From assembly GCA_045120955.1 (NCBI GenBank), contig JBGVFH010000010.1, positions 1-64,000 of the forward strand: a DNA stretch of 64,000 nt. Direction: 5' to 3'. A program made the position numbers and the translations under genes. The notes below the pieces were generated by a model. That model was not told the DNA's origin. It worked only from the letters and a program-made list of their open reading frames with translations, and made no database searches. Positions 1 through 7,849 of the stretch are shown here, one piece after another. The stretch is from JAZMZS01 sp045120955 (GTDB lineage Bacteria > Bacillota > Clostridia > Oscillospirales > CAG-272). The number at the start of each line of letters is the position of its first letter. Position 1 is the stretch's first letter.

Positions 1-319
1 CTGTCAATCGCTCGTCTTGAAATCTTGAGATTGTTGCATGACTTGGTGCTGGCTCTCCATTTAACAGATACATATACCGGATATCTGTCTTGCATGCTTT
101 TGCTATCTCTCTTCCCGAGTACAGATGCTCCGTATATCCAATTACTTTTATTTCAAATAACGTTATTGGATTGATTTTTCTCCATGTGCGCAGATAAGTA
201 TTAAATAGCACTGTATAATCCAAACTTTCACATATTTCCTCCACTTTATATACCAGATCTCCTTCAGGTATATACGTTCTTAATTCCAGTGGAAATACCA
301 GTTGATTTTTTTCTTTCAT
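1..319 (-). CDS. IS1182-family transposase, N-terminal part (cut by window edge)
   Basis: Reading the minus strand from the ATG at 319 gives an uninterrupted frame of about 106 residues that runs off the window. It begins MKEKNQLVFPLELRTYIPEG and continues with CESLDYTVLF, REIAKACKTDIRYMYLL and GEPAPSHATISRFQ. This is the usual N-terminal pattern of IS1182-type (DUF772 plus DDE domain) transposases, recognised from memory and not by search. The DDE catalytic core would lie outside the window. Upstream are an inverted repeat, a hairpin and a likely terminal repeat at 433-450, as expected for the 5' end of an insertion sequence. Whether the element is intact cannot be judged here. Confidence 0.8.
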   Translation of the reverse strand, partial: MKEKNQLVFPLELRTYIPEGDLVYKVEEICESLDYTVLFNTYLRTWRKINPITLFEIKVIGYTEHLYSGREIAKACKTDIRYMYLLNGEPAPSHATISRFQDERLT

Positions 320-381
320 TGTTGTATAATTATCTCGCTTTCTTGTGGATTTTTTGTGGTAATTAAATTATACAACAAAGC
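319..381. repeat. Inverted repeat upstream of the transposase
   Basis: TTGTTGTATAATT at about 319 and AATTATACAACAA at about 369-381 are inverted copies separated by about 35 bases, directly upstream of the transposase start. They may be the transposase promoter/operator region or a subterminal binding site. The function is inferred only. Confidence 0.5.
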
Positions 382-385
382 AAAG

Positions 386-425
386 AGGAGTTCAATGCCT
401 TTCGGCATTGAACTCCTTCTCTTTT
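386..425. terminator. Hairpin inside IS end (insulating terminator)
   Basis: GGAGTTCAATGCC and GGCATTGAACTCC form a 13-base-pair stem with a TTTC loop, followed by TTCTCTTTTT on the plus strand and preceded by an A-rich stretch. Such hairpins near insertion sequence ends commonly block transcription entering from outside. Position and symmetry are seen; the role is inferred. Confidence 0.6.
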
Positions 426-432
426 TGGCTTC

Positions 433-450
433 TCTTAATGAGACAGCCCC
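433..450. mobile_element. Probable right terminal inverted repeat of the IS
   Basis: CTCTTAATGAGACAGCCCC reads on the minus strand as GGGGCTGTCTCATTAAGAG, similar to IS1182-type terminal repeats as I remember them. It lies 114 bases upstream of the transposase start. The other end is outside the window, so the match between both ends cannot be tested. Confidence 0.5.
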
Positions 451-546
451 TTTTTTAAATATTTTGCTTTTACAAAACGTGAGGTCTTTGGGCAGTACAC
501 TCAGGCGGCTTCACCCACAACAAAGTTGGCTTTGGATATACCGCAA

Positions 547-705
547 CTATCTGTTGTTCTGGTTCTGCTGATTGTTCTGGTTTTGGTTCTGCTGGTTGTT
601 CTGATTCTGCTGATTGTTCTGGTTCTGATTCTGCTGGTTGTTCTGGTTATTCTGGTTGTTCTGGTTTTGCTGGTTGCTGTTACGATTTTGATTCTGATTT
701 TGCAT
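547..705 (-). CDS. Q/N-rich low-complexity small ORF, possibly a decayed gene
   Basis: The minus strand has an ATG at 705 preceded by an AAGGAG-like site, opening a 52-residue frame made almost only of Gln and Asn (MQNQNQNRNSNQQNQ, then QNN repeats). The DNA is a 9-base period, CAGAACAAC. Shifted by two bases, the same DNA reads Pro-Glu-Gln repeats that continue past the Q/N stop into a non-repetitive tail (IVAVYPKPTLLWVKPP) ending near 470. That frame is broken by two TAA codons, one apparently a CAA-to-TAA change. I do not recognise a family. It could be a genuine small protein or the remains of a Pro/Glu-rich surface protein cut by the neighbouring insertion sequence. Confidence 0.35.
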   Translation of the reverse strand: MQNQNQNRNSNQQNQNNQNNQNNQQNQNQNNQQNQNNQQNQNQNNQQNQNNR

Positions 706-833
706 TACTGTACAAATCTCCTTTTGTTTTTGCGGAATATCCGCATAAGTAGTATAACTAAAACAAGGTCAAATATGCACTATATTCAACTTTTGTTCTT
801 ACCGTGTTTTTTTGCTTTTAAAAACAACCAACG

Positions 834-938
834 AAAAAAACGGGCAGTGCCGCCCCGTTCTCTCGCCTAACGTTGTTTTTTATTACGGAAGCTATGCAAA
901 ACGGCGAGTGAGAATACGTACAATTTCCTATGCGATAA
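834..938 (-). repeat. Terminator-associated intergenic repeat, copy A
   Basis: First member of a dispersed repeat family (other copies near 15600, 39440, 41260, 41715, 45965 and 55760). On the minus strand it opens with ATCGCATAGGAAATTG near 936 and ends with a GGGGCGGCACTGCCCG hairpin-like segment followed by seven T near 834. Unlike the other copies, no clear terminator lies beside its CATAGG end, so this may be an orphaned or decayed copy. Confidence 0.7.
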
Positions 939-989
939 CGAAGCTTCTATAAAAAATCTTTTTTGTATGTTAAAAATTAAACAAAAGTA

Positions 990-1019
990 TTGACATTCAC
1001 CTATAAATAGTGATAAAAT
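990..1019 (+). promoter_or_regulatory. Sigma-A type promoter of the decarboxylase operon
   Basis: TTGACA at 990-995 and TAAAAT at 1014-1019, separated by 18 bases. The first gene starts at 1215, so the leader would be close to 190 bases; it is A/T-rich and I recognise no riboswitch in it. Confidence 0.65.
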
Positions 1020-1214
1020 TTAGAATAGGGGAAAATGGTATATTTTTGAAAAATGCGTTTTTTTGCCTTGCAAATTTGTATGTTTTTTGCAAAAAGCCGC
1101 ACCAAAAAAAGCACCCGCAATTATGCTTTCCTCTGCCCCTTTTTCATGTAATATTGCAGTAAAAACGGGTAAATAATGTAATTGTAAAAAATAAATATTG
1201 AAAAGGAGAAGGCA

Positions 1215-1775
1215 ATGCCAGGACAAGCAACACAGCTAAACGATTTTGTTGTCGCAGGTCTCGGTATAGCAACGGTATTTGTATCACTGATCTGTATCAT
1301 ACTTATCTGCAACATAACCGGCGCTATATTCAAGAAATACGGCAGCAGCTCAGAAAAGAGCGTCGGGAGATCCGATGGGCAAAATACGCAAACTGAGCAA
1401 CCATCACAAAATGCGGTGATGCAGACACAATCGACTGCCGCCAATGTTTGCGAGTATGTGCCGGCAAAGATAGAAAACCGCGGCGAAGTGATCGCGGCAA
1501 TATCAGCCGCTATCGCAGAGGACTGCGGCACCGACATATCCCGTATACGCATCCTCTCTGTCAGAGAGCGGGCAAACGCTATCCCCGACAGAGAAAAGCT
1601 CTGTGCGGCGATAAGTGCGGTAATAGCACAGGAAACGGGCGCTGAGCACGTCAGGATCCACTCGATAAGAAGAGTTGATACGGACAGAGAAAAGCTCTGT
1701 GCGGTGATAAGTGCGGCAATAGCACAGGAAACAGGCGCCGAACGCGTCAGAATACATTCTATAAGAAAAATATAA
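1215..1775 (+). CDS. Na+-pumping decarboxylase, gamma subunit (OadG-like)
   Basis: Small membrane subunit that helps assemble the Na+-pumping biotin-dependent decarboxylase. The 186-residue product starts MPGQATQLNDF behind AAAAGGAGAAGGCA. One membrane helix lies at about residues 14-38 (ATVFVSLICIILICN), followed by a polar linker and a C-terminal region of three repeats of about 32 residues (pattern AAISAAIA..G.....IRI.SIR). The last two repeats are nearly identical in protein and DNA, starting at 1587 and 1683. Gamma subunits usually carry one such tail, so the triplication is unusual. It is first in an operon with the biotin carrier, beta and alpha subunits. The subunit role is inferred from topology and gene order. 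Confidence 0.8.
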   Translation: MPGQATQLNDFVVAGLGIATVFVSLICIILICNITGAIFKKYGSSSEKSVGRSDGQNTQTEQPSQNAVMQTQSTAANVCEYVPAKIENRGEVIAAISAAIAEDCGTDISRIRILSVRERANAIPDREKLCAAISAVIAQETGAEHVRIHSIRRVDTDREKLCAVISAAIAQETGAERVRIHSIRKI

Positions 1776-1807
1776 AAATATATTATTAATAAGTGAGGAT
1801 TATTGAA

Positions 1808-2212
1808 ATGAAAAAGTACAAGGTTAATGTAAACGGAACAGAATATGAAGTATGCGTTGAGCTCATCGGAGATGACGGCAAGGCTCCTGCAGCAGTCGCT
1901 TCAACAGTAGCAGTTCCCACTCAGGCACCCGCAGCAGCACCTGCTCCTGCAGCAGCACCTGCTCCCGCAGCTGCTCCCGCACCCGCAGCTTCAGGCGAAG
2001 GCGAAGCTATCAAGGCACCCCTTCAGGGTACGATACTTGCAGTTAACATTTCTGCCGGTGCTTCTGTCAAGAAGGGCGATGTTGTTATGGTTCTCGAAGC
2101 TATGAAGATGGAAAACGAGATCATGGCTCCCAGAGACGGTCAGGTAACAGGCGTAAACGTACAGAAGGGTGCTGCAGTTGATGCAGGTGCGGTTCTTTAC
2201 ACTCTCGCATAA
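1808..2212 (+). CDS. Biotin carrier protein of the Na+-pumping decarboxylase
   Basis: Carries the covalently bound biotin that shuttles CO2 from the alpha subunit to the membrane beta subunit. The ATG at 1808 is preferred over a GTG at 1793 because a GAGG site precedes it and MKKYKVNVNGTEYEV is the usual N-terminus. The 134 residues comprise an N-terminal strand region, a flexible Ala/Pro linker (APAAAPAP repeats, about residues 36-58) and a C-terminal biotinyl domain with EAMKMENEI, where Lys100 is the biotinylation site. It lies between the gamma and beta genes, an arrangement typical of methylmalonyl-CoA, glutaconyl-CoA and oxaloacetate decarboxylase operons. Confidence 0.93.
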   Translation: MKKYKVNVNGTEYEVCVELIGDDGKAPAAVASTVAVPTQAPAAAPAPAAAPAPAAAPAPAASGEGEAIKAPLQGTILAVNISAGASVKKGDVVMVLEAMKMENEIMAPRDGQVTGVNVQKGAAVDAGAVLYTLA

Positions 2213-2230
2213 GCTGTGAGGTAAACACCA

Positions 2231-3427
2231 ATGTTAGACGCTGTAAAGGATTTTGCAATAAGTACGGGATTTGCCCGTTTTGCGCAAGAACCTCTGAAAA
2301 TCGCAATGATATTGCTTGCGTGCTTTCTCATGTACCTTGCAATAGTAAAAAAATTCGAGCCGCTTCTGCTTTTGTCGATCGCGGCAGGAATGCTTCTTAC
2401 AAATCTGCCCGGTGCAAATATGTTTCATTCCGAAATATTTGCCGACGGACACATACATTGGAATCTTTTTGTTGACGGCGTTGTTGACGAATTCGGAAAC
2501 ACATCAACAGCGGGACTTCTTGATTATTTGTATCTCGGAGTTAAGCTCAATATCTATCCCTGCCTTATCTTTCTCGGCGTAGGTGCTATGACAGACTTCG
2601 GACCTCTTATAGCAAACCCCAAGAGCCTTATTCTCGGAGCTGCCGCACAGGTTGGTATCTTCGGTACTTATCTCGGTGCAAGGCTTCTGGGCTTTAACCA
2701 GCAGCAGGCAGGTTCTATAGGTATCATCGGCGGTGCTGACGGTCCTACATCAATATTTACGACTTCTCAGCTTGCTCCCGAAATGCTCGCTCCTATTGCT
2801 ATTGCGGCATATTCATACATGGCACTCGTTCCGGTAATTCAGCCCCCTATCATGAAGCTGCTTACCACAAAAAAGGAACGTACTATCAAAATGACTCAGC
2901 TTCGTCCCGTATCAAAGACGGAAAAGATCGTATTTCCTATCATAATCACCATCTTTGTTTCTCTGATCGTTCCGGACGCAACACCTCTTATAGGTTGTCT
3001 GATGCTCGGCAACCTCATGCGTGAGTGCGGCGTCGTTGACAGACTTGCAAAAACAGCACAGAATGAGCTGATGAATATCGTAACGATATTCCTTGGAATT
3101 ACCGTAGGCGCTACTGCAACGGCTCAGTCTTTCCTCAACTTGGAAACAATCAAGATAATGATACTCGGCGTTGTAGCTTTCTCAGTCGCTACTGCAAGCG
3201 GTGTGCTCATTGCAAAGCTCATGAATCTTTTCTTGAAAAACAAGATCAATCCGCTTATCGGTTCGGCAGGAGTCAGCGCTGTTCCGATGGCAGCCCGTGT
3301 ATCCCAGGTAGTAGGTCAGAAGGAAAATCCGTCGAACTTCCTTTTGATGCACGCAATGGGACCGAATGTGGCAGGAGTTATCGGCTCCGCCGTAGCAGCC
3401 GGCATCCTTATAAGTATGCTCGGTTAA
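2231..3427 (+). CDS. Na+-pumping decarboxylase, beta subunit (OadB/MmdB-like)
   Basis: Integral membrane subunit that decarboxylates carboxybiotin and uses the energy to expel Na+. The 398 residues are strongly hydrophobic with many predicted helices, and contain GIIGGADGPTSIFTTSQLAP, the conserved Asp-containing signature of the family, as well as IVTIFLGITVGATATAQSFL and PNVAGVIGSAVAAG near the end. The start follows GTGAGGTAAACACCA, 18 bases after the carrier gene stop, so translation is probably coupled. The subunit family is clear, but the sequence does not separate oxaloacetate from methylmalonyl-CoA specificity; that depends on the alpha subunit. Confidence 0.93.
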   Translation: MLDAVKDFAISTGFARFAQEPLKIAMILLACFLMYLAIVKKFEPLLLLSIAAGMLLTNLPGANMFHSEIFADGHIHWNLFVDGVVDEFGNTSTAGLLDYLYLGVKLNIYPCLIFLGVGAMTDFGPLIANPKSLILGAAAQVGIFGTYLGARLLGFNQQQAGSIGIIGGADGPTSIFTTSQLAPEMLAPIAIAAYSYMALVPVIQPPIMKLLTTKKERTIKMTQLRPVSKTEKIVFPIIITIFVSLIVPDATPLIGCLMLGNLMRECGVVDRLAKTAQNELMNIVTIFLGITVGATATAQSFLNLETIKIMILGVVAFSVATASGVLIAKLMNLFLKNKINPLIGSAGVSAVPMAARVSQVVGQKENPSNFLLMHAMGPNVAGVIGSAVAAGILISMLG

Positions 3428-3440
3428 TGGAGGTTAAATA

Positions 3441-4865
3441 ATGGAAAACAAGAAACTGTTTATAACTGATACTATTCTTCGCGACGCTCACCAATCACAG
3501 GCAGCTACCAGAATGCGCCTTGAGGATATGCTCCCCGCTTGCGAAATGCTCGACGAGATGGGATATTGGTCTCTCGAATGTTGGGGCGGTGCTACATTCG
3601 ACGTATGTATGCGTTTTCTCGGGGAGGACCCTTGGAAGCGTCTTGACGAGCTGAAAAAGCATATGCCCAAAACAAAGCTGCAGATGCTTTTGCGCGGTCA
3701 GAACATACTCGGATACAAGCACTATGCAGACGACGTCGTTGAAGCGTTTGTCGGCAAATCCATCGAGCACGGCATCAACGTAATCAGAATTTTCGACGCT
3801 CTTAACGATACAAGAAATATGGAAGCGGCAATGAAATATACCAAAAAGTACGGCGGTATATGCGAGGCTGCTATCAGCTACACAAAGAGCCCCGTTCACA
3901 GCGAGGAATACTTCGTAAAGCTTGCAAAAGAGCTTGTTCAGATGGGTGCTGACACGATCGCTATAAAGGATATGGCTAACCTTCTGCTTCCGTACGATGC
4001 ATACAGCCTCGTAAAGAAGCTCAAGGCCGAAATAGACATTCCGATACACCTGCACACTCACAACACAACGGGTACAGGTGACATGGTCAACCTCATGGCT
4101 GCTCAGGCAGGCGTTGATATAGTTGACTGCGCACTTTCTCCCCTTGCAAACGGTACCGCACAGCCCGCAACCGAAGCTCTCGTTGCTACTCTTATGGGTA
4201 CCGAGCGTGATACAGGTCTTGACCTGTCAAAGCTTTCCGAGTGTGCGGCACACTTCAGAAAAGTTCAGAAGAGACTCAAGGACGACGGAATACTCGATCC
4301 CAAGGTCCTCAATGTTGATACAAACACACTTCTTTATCAGGTTCCCGGCGGAATGCTCTCAAACCTTATCAGCCAGCTCAAGGGCTTTAAGGCTGAGGAC
4401 AAATACTATGAGGTGCTCGCTGAGGTTCCGAGAGTCAGAGAAGACTTTGGATTTCCTCCCCTCGTAACACCTACAAGCCAGATCGTAGGAAACCAAGCGG
4501 TTCTCAATGTTCTCATGGGCAAGTATAAAAACTTTACCAAGGAGTCAAAGGGACTTTTGCGCGGTGAATACGGCAGACTTCCCGGAAAGGTAAACGAGGA
4601 AGTAAGAAAGATGGCTATCGGCGATGATGAAGTCATTACCTGCCGTCCTGCTGACCTTCTCGAGCCCGAGCTTGAAAAGTACAGAGAAGAAACCAAGGGT
4701 ATCGCAAAGTGCGAGGAGGATGTTCTCTCTTATGCGCTCTTCCCTCAGGTAGCTTCCAAGTTCTTTGCACAAAGAGACGCTGTAAAAGAAGAACCCAAGG
4801 CAGAGGCAAAGGCTGACGAGTCCGCAGAAGTAAAAACGATATACGTCGAAGACCTCGGCCTTTGA
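3441..4865 (+). CDS. oadA: Oxaloacetate decarboxylase alpha subunit (carboxyltransferase)
   Basis: Cytoplasmic carboxyltransferase that moves the carboxyl group of oxaloacetate to biotin on the carrier protein. The 474 residues begin with the HMGL-like TIM barrel (TDTILRDAHQSQAATRM, residues 8-24; LLRGQNILGYKHYADD, about 80), contain IHLHTHNTTGTG with the metal-binding histidines, and continue into the conserved PYC_OADA domain. The C-terminus has a short charged Glu/Lys/Ala tail but no biotinyl domain, consistent with the separate carrier gene upstream. This subunit makes oxaloacetate (or pyruvate carboxylation in reverse) the most likely substrate. It is the last gene of the operon, with a hairpin terminator at 4916. 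Confidence 0.92.
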   Translation: MENKKLFITDTILRDAHQSQAATRMRLEDMLPACEMLDEMGYWSLECWGGATFDVCMRFLGEDPWKRLDELKKHMPKTKLQMLLRGQNILGYKHYADDVVEAFVGKSIEHGINVIRIFDALNDTRNMEAAMKYTKKYGGICEAAISYTKSPVHSEEYFVKLAKELVQMGADTIAIKDMANLLLPYDAYSLVKKLKAEIDIPIHLHTHNTTGTGDMVNLMAAQAGVDIVDCALSPLANGTAQPATEALVATLMGTERDTGLDLSKLSECAAHFRKVQKRLKDDGILDPKVLNVDTNTLLYQVPGGMLSNLISQLKGFKAEDKYYEVLAEVPRVREDFGFPPLVTPTSQIVGNQAVLNVLMGKYKNFTKESKGLLRGEYGRLPGKVNEEVRKMAIGDDEVITCRPADLLEPELEKYREETKGIAKCEEDVLSYALFPQVASKFFAQRDAVKEEPKAEAKADESAEVKTIYVEDLGL

Positions 4866-4915
4866 TAAATGTTGTCACATATTAAAAATTCATAAGAAAA
4901 TTTAATATCACGCTC

Positions 4916-4953
4916 ATCCCCTCAGTGCAGACTTTCTGCACTGAGGGGATCAT
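4916..4953 (+). terminator. Intrinsic terminator of the decarboxylase operon
   Basis: ATCCCCTCAGTGCAG and CTGCACTGAGGGGAT form a 15-pair stem with a short loop, followed by CATTTAT. It is strong in stem, weak in T-tract, and sits about 50 bases after the oadA stop. Confidence 0.8.
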
Positions 4954-4997
4954 TTATCCAAAAACATATTAATTCAGCTTTTTTGGAATATCTTATC

Positions 4998-5026
4998 TTG
5001 ACATTGATAACTTATAAGATTATATT
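4998..5026 (+). promoter_or_regulatory. Promoter upstream of the broken surface-protein gene
   Basis: TTGACA at 4998-5003, a 17-base spacer, and TATATT at 5021-5026, about 115 bases before the start at 5143. The promoter looks intact although the gene is not. Confidence 0.65.
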
Positions 5027-5142
5027 AATAATTGTATAAAAACGCTGTATAATTATGCCGTCACTTAGTAAGCGGACAAGCTTTCCGACAGATGAGTGTA
5101 CATATGCAGCGAAAAAACAAGAAACGAATTGGGAGGTTCGTA

Positions 5143-6056
5143 ATGGAAAAACTAAAAAAGAGATCTCTTCCCGTGCTTCTGGTAATTATCGCAATGCTTG
5201 CGGCAATATTTTGCGTTCCTGCAGCAGCCGATACCACAGTAAACAACGCGGAAGACCTTAAGAATGCAGTTGCCGCAGGCGGCACGTTTTGAACGATAAT
5301 ATCGTTCTCGATGAAAAGCTCGAGATCAAAAATGCTGTCACAATCAACGGTAACGGCCACAGCAAAAACATACTATTCTCTTTCGGAGACTATCAATGAC
5401 GCATCCGAAAACGACACGGTAAAGCTGCTCAACAGCATCGTGGTAGCTGAGCCTGTTGTTATAGACAAAAATATAACACTCGACGGAAACGGTCTGTCGA
5501 TCACATCTACCGACGCAAAATACGGCATTGGGGTAAAAGGCGATGCTTCTAAAGTAACGCTCAAAAATGTTGAGATCACTGCAAAATATTATGCTCTTAA
5601 TGTCAACTCAACTGTGGATCTGACTATCGAAAACTCCAAGCTCAACGGATGGGCAGCTATATATATGTTTAACAGCCGACCGGCTCTACCGTCACCGTCA
5701 AGAGCTCTGTTCTCAACGGTGTAAACAACTACAACGAAGTTTTCGGTACGATAGCTTTACAGGCAGAAAATCTGACTGTTATTATCGACGGTGGCTCTAC
5801 CGTTATATCCAAAGTGGCAGAAGGCAAAACAGGCACTCAGTACGCTCTGGTCTGCAATGCATATGACACAGATGCAAACGGCAAAGTCGAGATAGCCGAC
5901 AAAACATCGGTCGTTATTGATAAGCTTGTCGAGGATACAAGCGATATAAGCAGTCCGAACACCGGCGATGTGACTCTCGTAATAGTTGCTCTCGCTTTTG
6001 TAAGTGCTGTAGCGGCAGGTGCAATTCTCTCTATCAGAAAAAAAGGTAACTGCTGA
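5143..6056 (+). pseudogene. Frame-disrupted sortase-anchored surface protein
   Basis: GGGAGG precedes an ATG at 5143 that starts a signal peptide (MEKLKKRSLPVLLVIIAML, then AAADTTVNNAEDLKNAV). The frame ends at TGA 5290-5292 but continues one frame over (NDNIVLDEKLEIKNAVTING). It changes frame again near 5360 into TYYSLSETINDASENDTVKL and a beta-helix-like segment, and again near 5680 into VKSSVLNGVNNYNEVFG. The last frame ends with SPNTGD, a hydrophobic stretch and RKKGNC, a sortase-type cell-wall sorting signal. The middle resembles right-handed beta-helix adhesin repeats. At least three disruptions make a functional product unlikely unless there are sequencing errors or slippage. The original substrate or binding role is unknown. 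Confidence 0.8.
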
Positions 6057-6075
6057 CCGATCTAAAGCTTAATTT

Positions 6076-6124
6076 AAAAGGAGCTTGTCTTACGTTCTTT
6101 ATTCGTAAGACGGCTCCTTTTTCT
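6076..6124 (+). terminator. Intrinsic terminator after the surface-protein locus
   Basis: AAAAGGAGC..GTCTTACG and CGTAAGAC.GCTCCTTTTT form a long interrupted stem with a 9-base loop and a T-tract. It is symmetrical in A and T, so it could work in both directions. Confidence 0.8.
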
Positions 6125-6172
6125 GCGTATATGCTCAATATAAAAGTTTCTCTGATAATTTTTGTATGCAAG

Positions 6173-6201
6173 TTGAAAACGGCAAAAAACAATGATATAA
6201 T
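6173..6201 (+). promoter_or_regulatory. Promoter of murE
   Basis: TTGAAA at 6173-6178, a 17-base spacer and TATAAT at 6196-6201, about 70 bases upstream of the start codon. Confidence 0.75.
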
Positions 6202-6269
6202 GTATCTTATAAGGTATAATTATACCATCTAAACTACCTCACAAGAAAACTTAAAACTAAGGACAAAAA

Positions 6270-7775
6270 ATGAAAAAACTAACCGAACTGTTACTCGAAA
6301 TAGAATATACATCAAAAAAAGATATATCTTCGCTTGCGGTGGACCTTGTGTCAAGCGACTCAAGAAAGGCAACCTACGACTCGCTTTTTATTGCGATCAG
6401 CGGCGCAGTACACGACGGACACAATTTTGTTGACAGTGCATACCGAAACGGTTGTCGCATTTTCCTTTGTGAAAAAGAGGTGGAGCTTCCGAGTGATGCG
6501 TATCTTATTCTCACCCCCGACACAAGAAAGGCACTTGCTCTCTGCTCTGCGGCTTTCTACTCATACCCTGCAAGAAAGCTTCGCATCATAGCGCTCACGG
6601 GTACAAAAGGCAAAACAACAACGGCATACCTCATCTATTCGCTTTTGCGTGCAGCGGGAAAGCCCGCCGCATATATAGGCTCAAACGGCATCGACTATGC
6701 GGAATTTCACTATGACACCGCAAACACAACGCCCGAGAGCTGTGATCTGCATTATCATTTCTCAAAAATGGTAAGCGCAGGCATCGAATTTGTCGCAATG
6801 GAAGTATCAAGTCAGGCGCTGTATATGAACCGAGTGTACGGTATCGAGTTTGAAACGATCGTATTTACCAATCTTGCCCCCGATCATATAGGCGGGCACG
6901 AGCACCCGACCTTTGAGCATTACAGAGACTGCAAGCGCTCGCTGTTCTTTGAATACAAGGCGAAAAACATGGTTTACAACGCTGACGACGAAGCGTGCGA
7001 ATATATGATAAATCCTGCACTTTCCCTTTACCCTGTATCGTCATACGGCAACGGCAGCTTTAACGCATCAGATATCGAACCGTACAAAGAAAACGGTGTT
7101 CTCGGTATCAGCTTTAAGATGCGCACCTCACGCTCAGCATATAACGTAAAGACACGCTCCCCGGGAGCTTTCAGCGCATACAATGCGATGATAGCAATGG
7201 TCTGCGCCAAGCTATGCGGAGTCAACTTTTCCTCCTCGGCGAAAAAGCTTGCTGACATCTCTGTTATCGGGCGTTTTGAATGTGTCGATATATTCAAGGA
7301 CAGAATCTTCGTTATAGACTATGCCCACAACGGCTTTTCACTTCGGGCAGTGCTTGAGGCGCTCAAAAAATATCCGCACAACCGACTCATATGCCTGTTC
7401 GGCTCTGTCGGCGGAAGGACAGAGGGGCGCAGAGCGGAGCTTGGCAAGGTTGCGGCAGAGCTGTGCGATTTTTCGATCATCACGTCGGACAACCCCGACA
7501 GCGAGGCGCCGACAAAGATCATCGACGGTATCGCTGCGGAATTTGACAAAGTCGGCAACGAAAATTATGTCAAAATTCCCGAAAGAGATTATGCTATAAA
7601 ATATGCGGTAAAAATCTCCGAGCCTGACGATATCATACTGCTCGCAGGAAAGGGACATGAAAAATATCAGCTGATCATGGGAAGAAAGCTCCCCTTCTGC
7701 GAAAGAGAGCTGCTACACAAGTACAGCGAAAATTACACGTCGAAAAAGCAAGAACAAGCATTGGCAAAAAAATGA
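6270..7775 (+). CDS. murE: MurE-type UDP-MurNAc-tripeptide ligase
   Basis: ATP-dependent Mur ligase that adds the third amino acid to UDP-MurNAc-dipeptide in the cytoplasm. The 501 residues contain the N-terminal MurE domain (SSDSRKATYDSLFIAISG, about 28-45), the P-loop GTKGKTTT at 111-118, NTTPESCDLHYHF, and YRDCKRSLFF with the lysine that is normally carbamylated. The C-terminal substrate loop reads SDNPDSEAP: the arginine of the DNPR motif of diaminopimelate-adding enzymes is Asp, and the central DHIGGHEHPTFEHY differs from the usual DHLDYHG. The gene stands alone behind its own promoter, away from a division cluster. It may add another residue than diaminopimelate, or be a second MurE-like ligase. 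Confidence 0.82.
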   Translation: MKKLTELLLEIEYTSKKDISSLAVDLVSSDSRKATYDSLFIAISGAVHDGHNFVDSAYRNGCRIFLCEKEVELPSDAYLILTPDTRKALALCSAAFYSYPARKLRIIALTGTKGKTTTAYLIYSLLRAAGKPAAYIGSNGIDYAEFHYDTANTTPESCDLHYHFSKMVSAGIEFVAMEVSSQALYMNRVYGIEFETIVFTNLAPDHIGGHEHPTFEHYRDCKRSLFFEYKAKNMVYNADDEACEYMINPALSLYPVSSYGNGSFNASDIEPYKENGVLGISFKMRTSRSAYNVKTRSPGAFSAYNAMIAMVCAKLCGVNFSSSAKKLADISVIGRFECVDIFKDRIFVIDYAHNGFSLRAVLEALKKYPHNRLICLFGSVGGRTEGRRAELGKVAAELCDFSIITSDNPDSEAPTKIIDGIAAEFDKVGNENYVKIPERDYAIKYAVKISEPDDIILLAGKGHEKYQLIMGRKLPFCERELLHKYSENYTSKKQEQALAKK

Positions 7776-7849
7776 TAATTTAAAAATTGTTGCAAGCGTG
7801 AACATCATGATGTTTATGTTCTAATAATGAAGAAAAGGAAAATTTTGTT

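Noticed and set aside
526..870. Plus-strand hydrophobic Leu/Val-rich frame of 114 residues
   Set aside because: It is the antisense of the CAGAACAAC repeat, has no ribosome-binding site and runs through intergenic repeat copy A.
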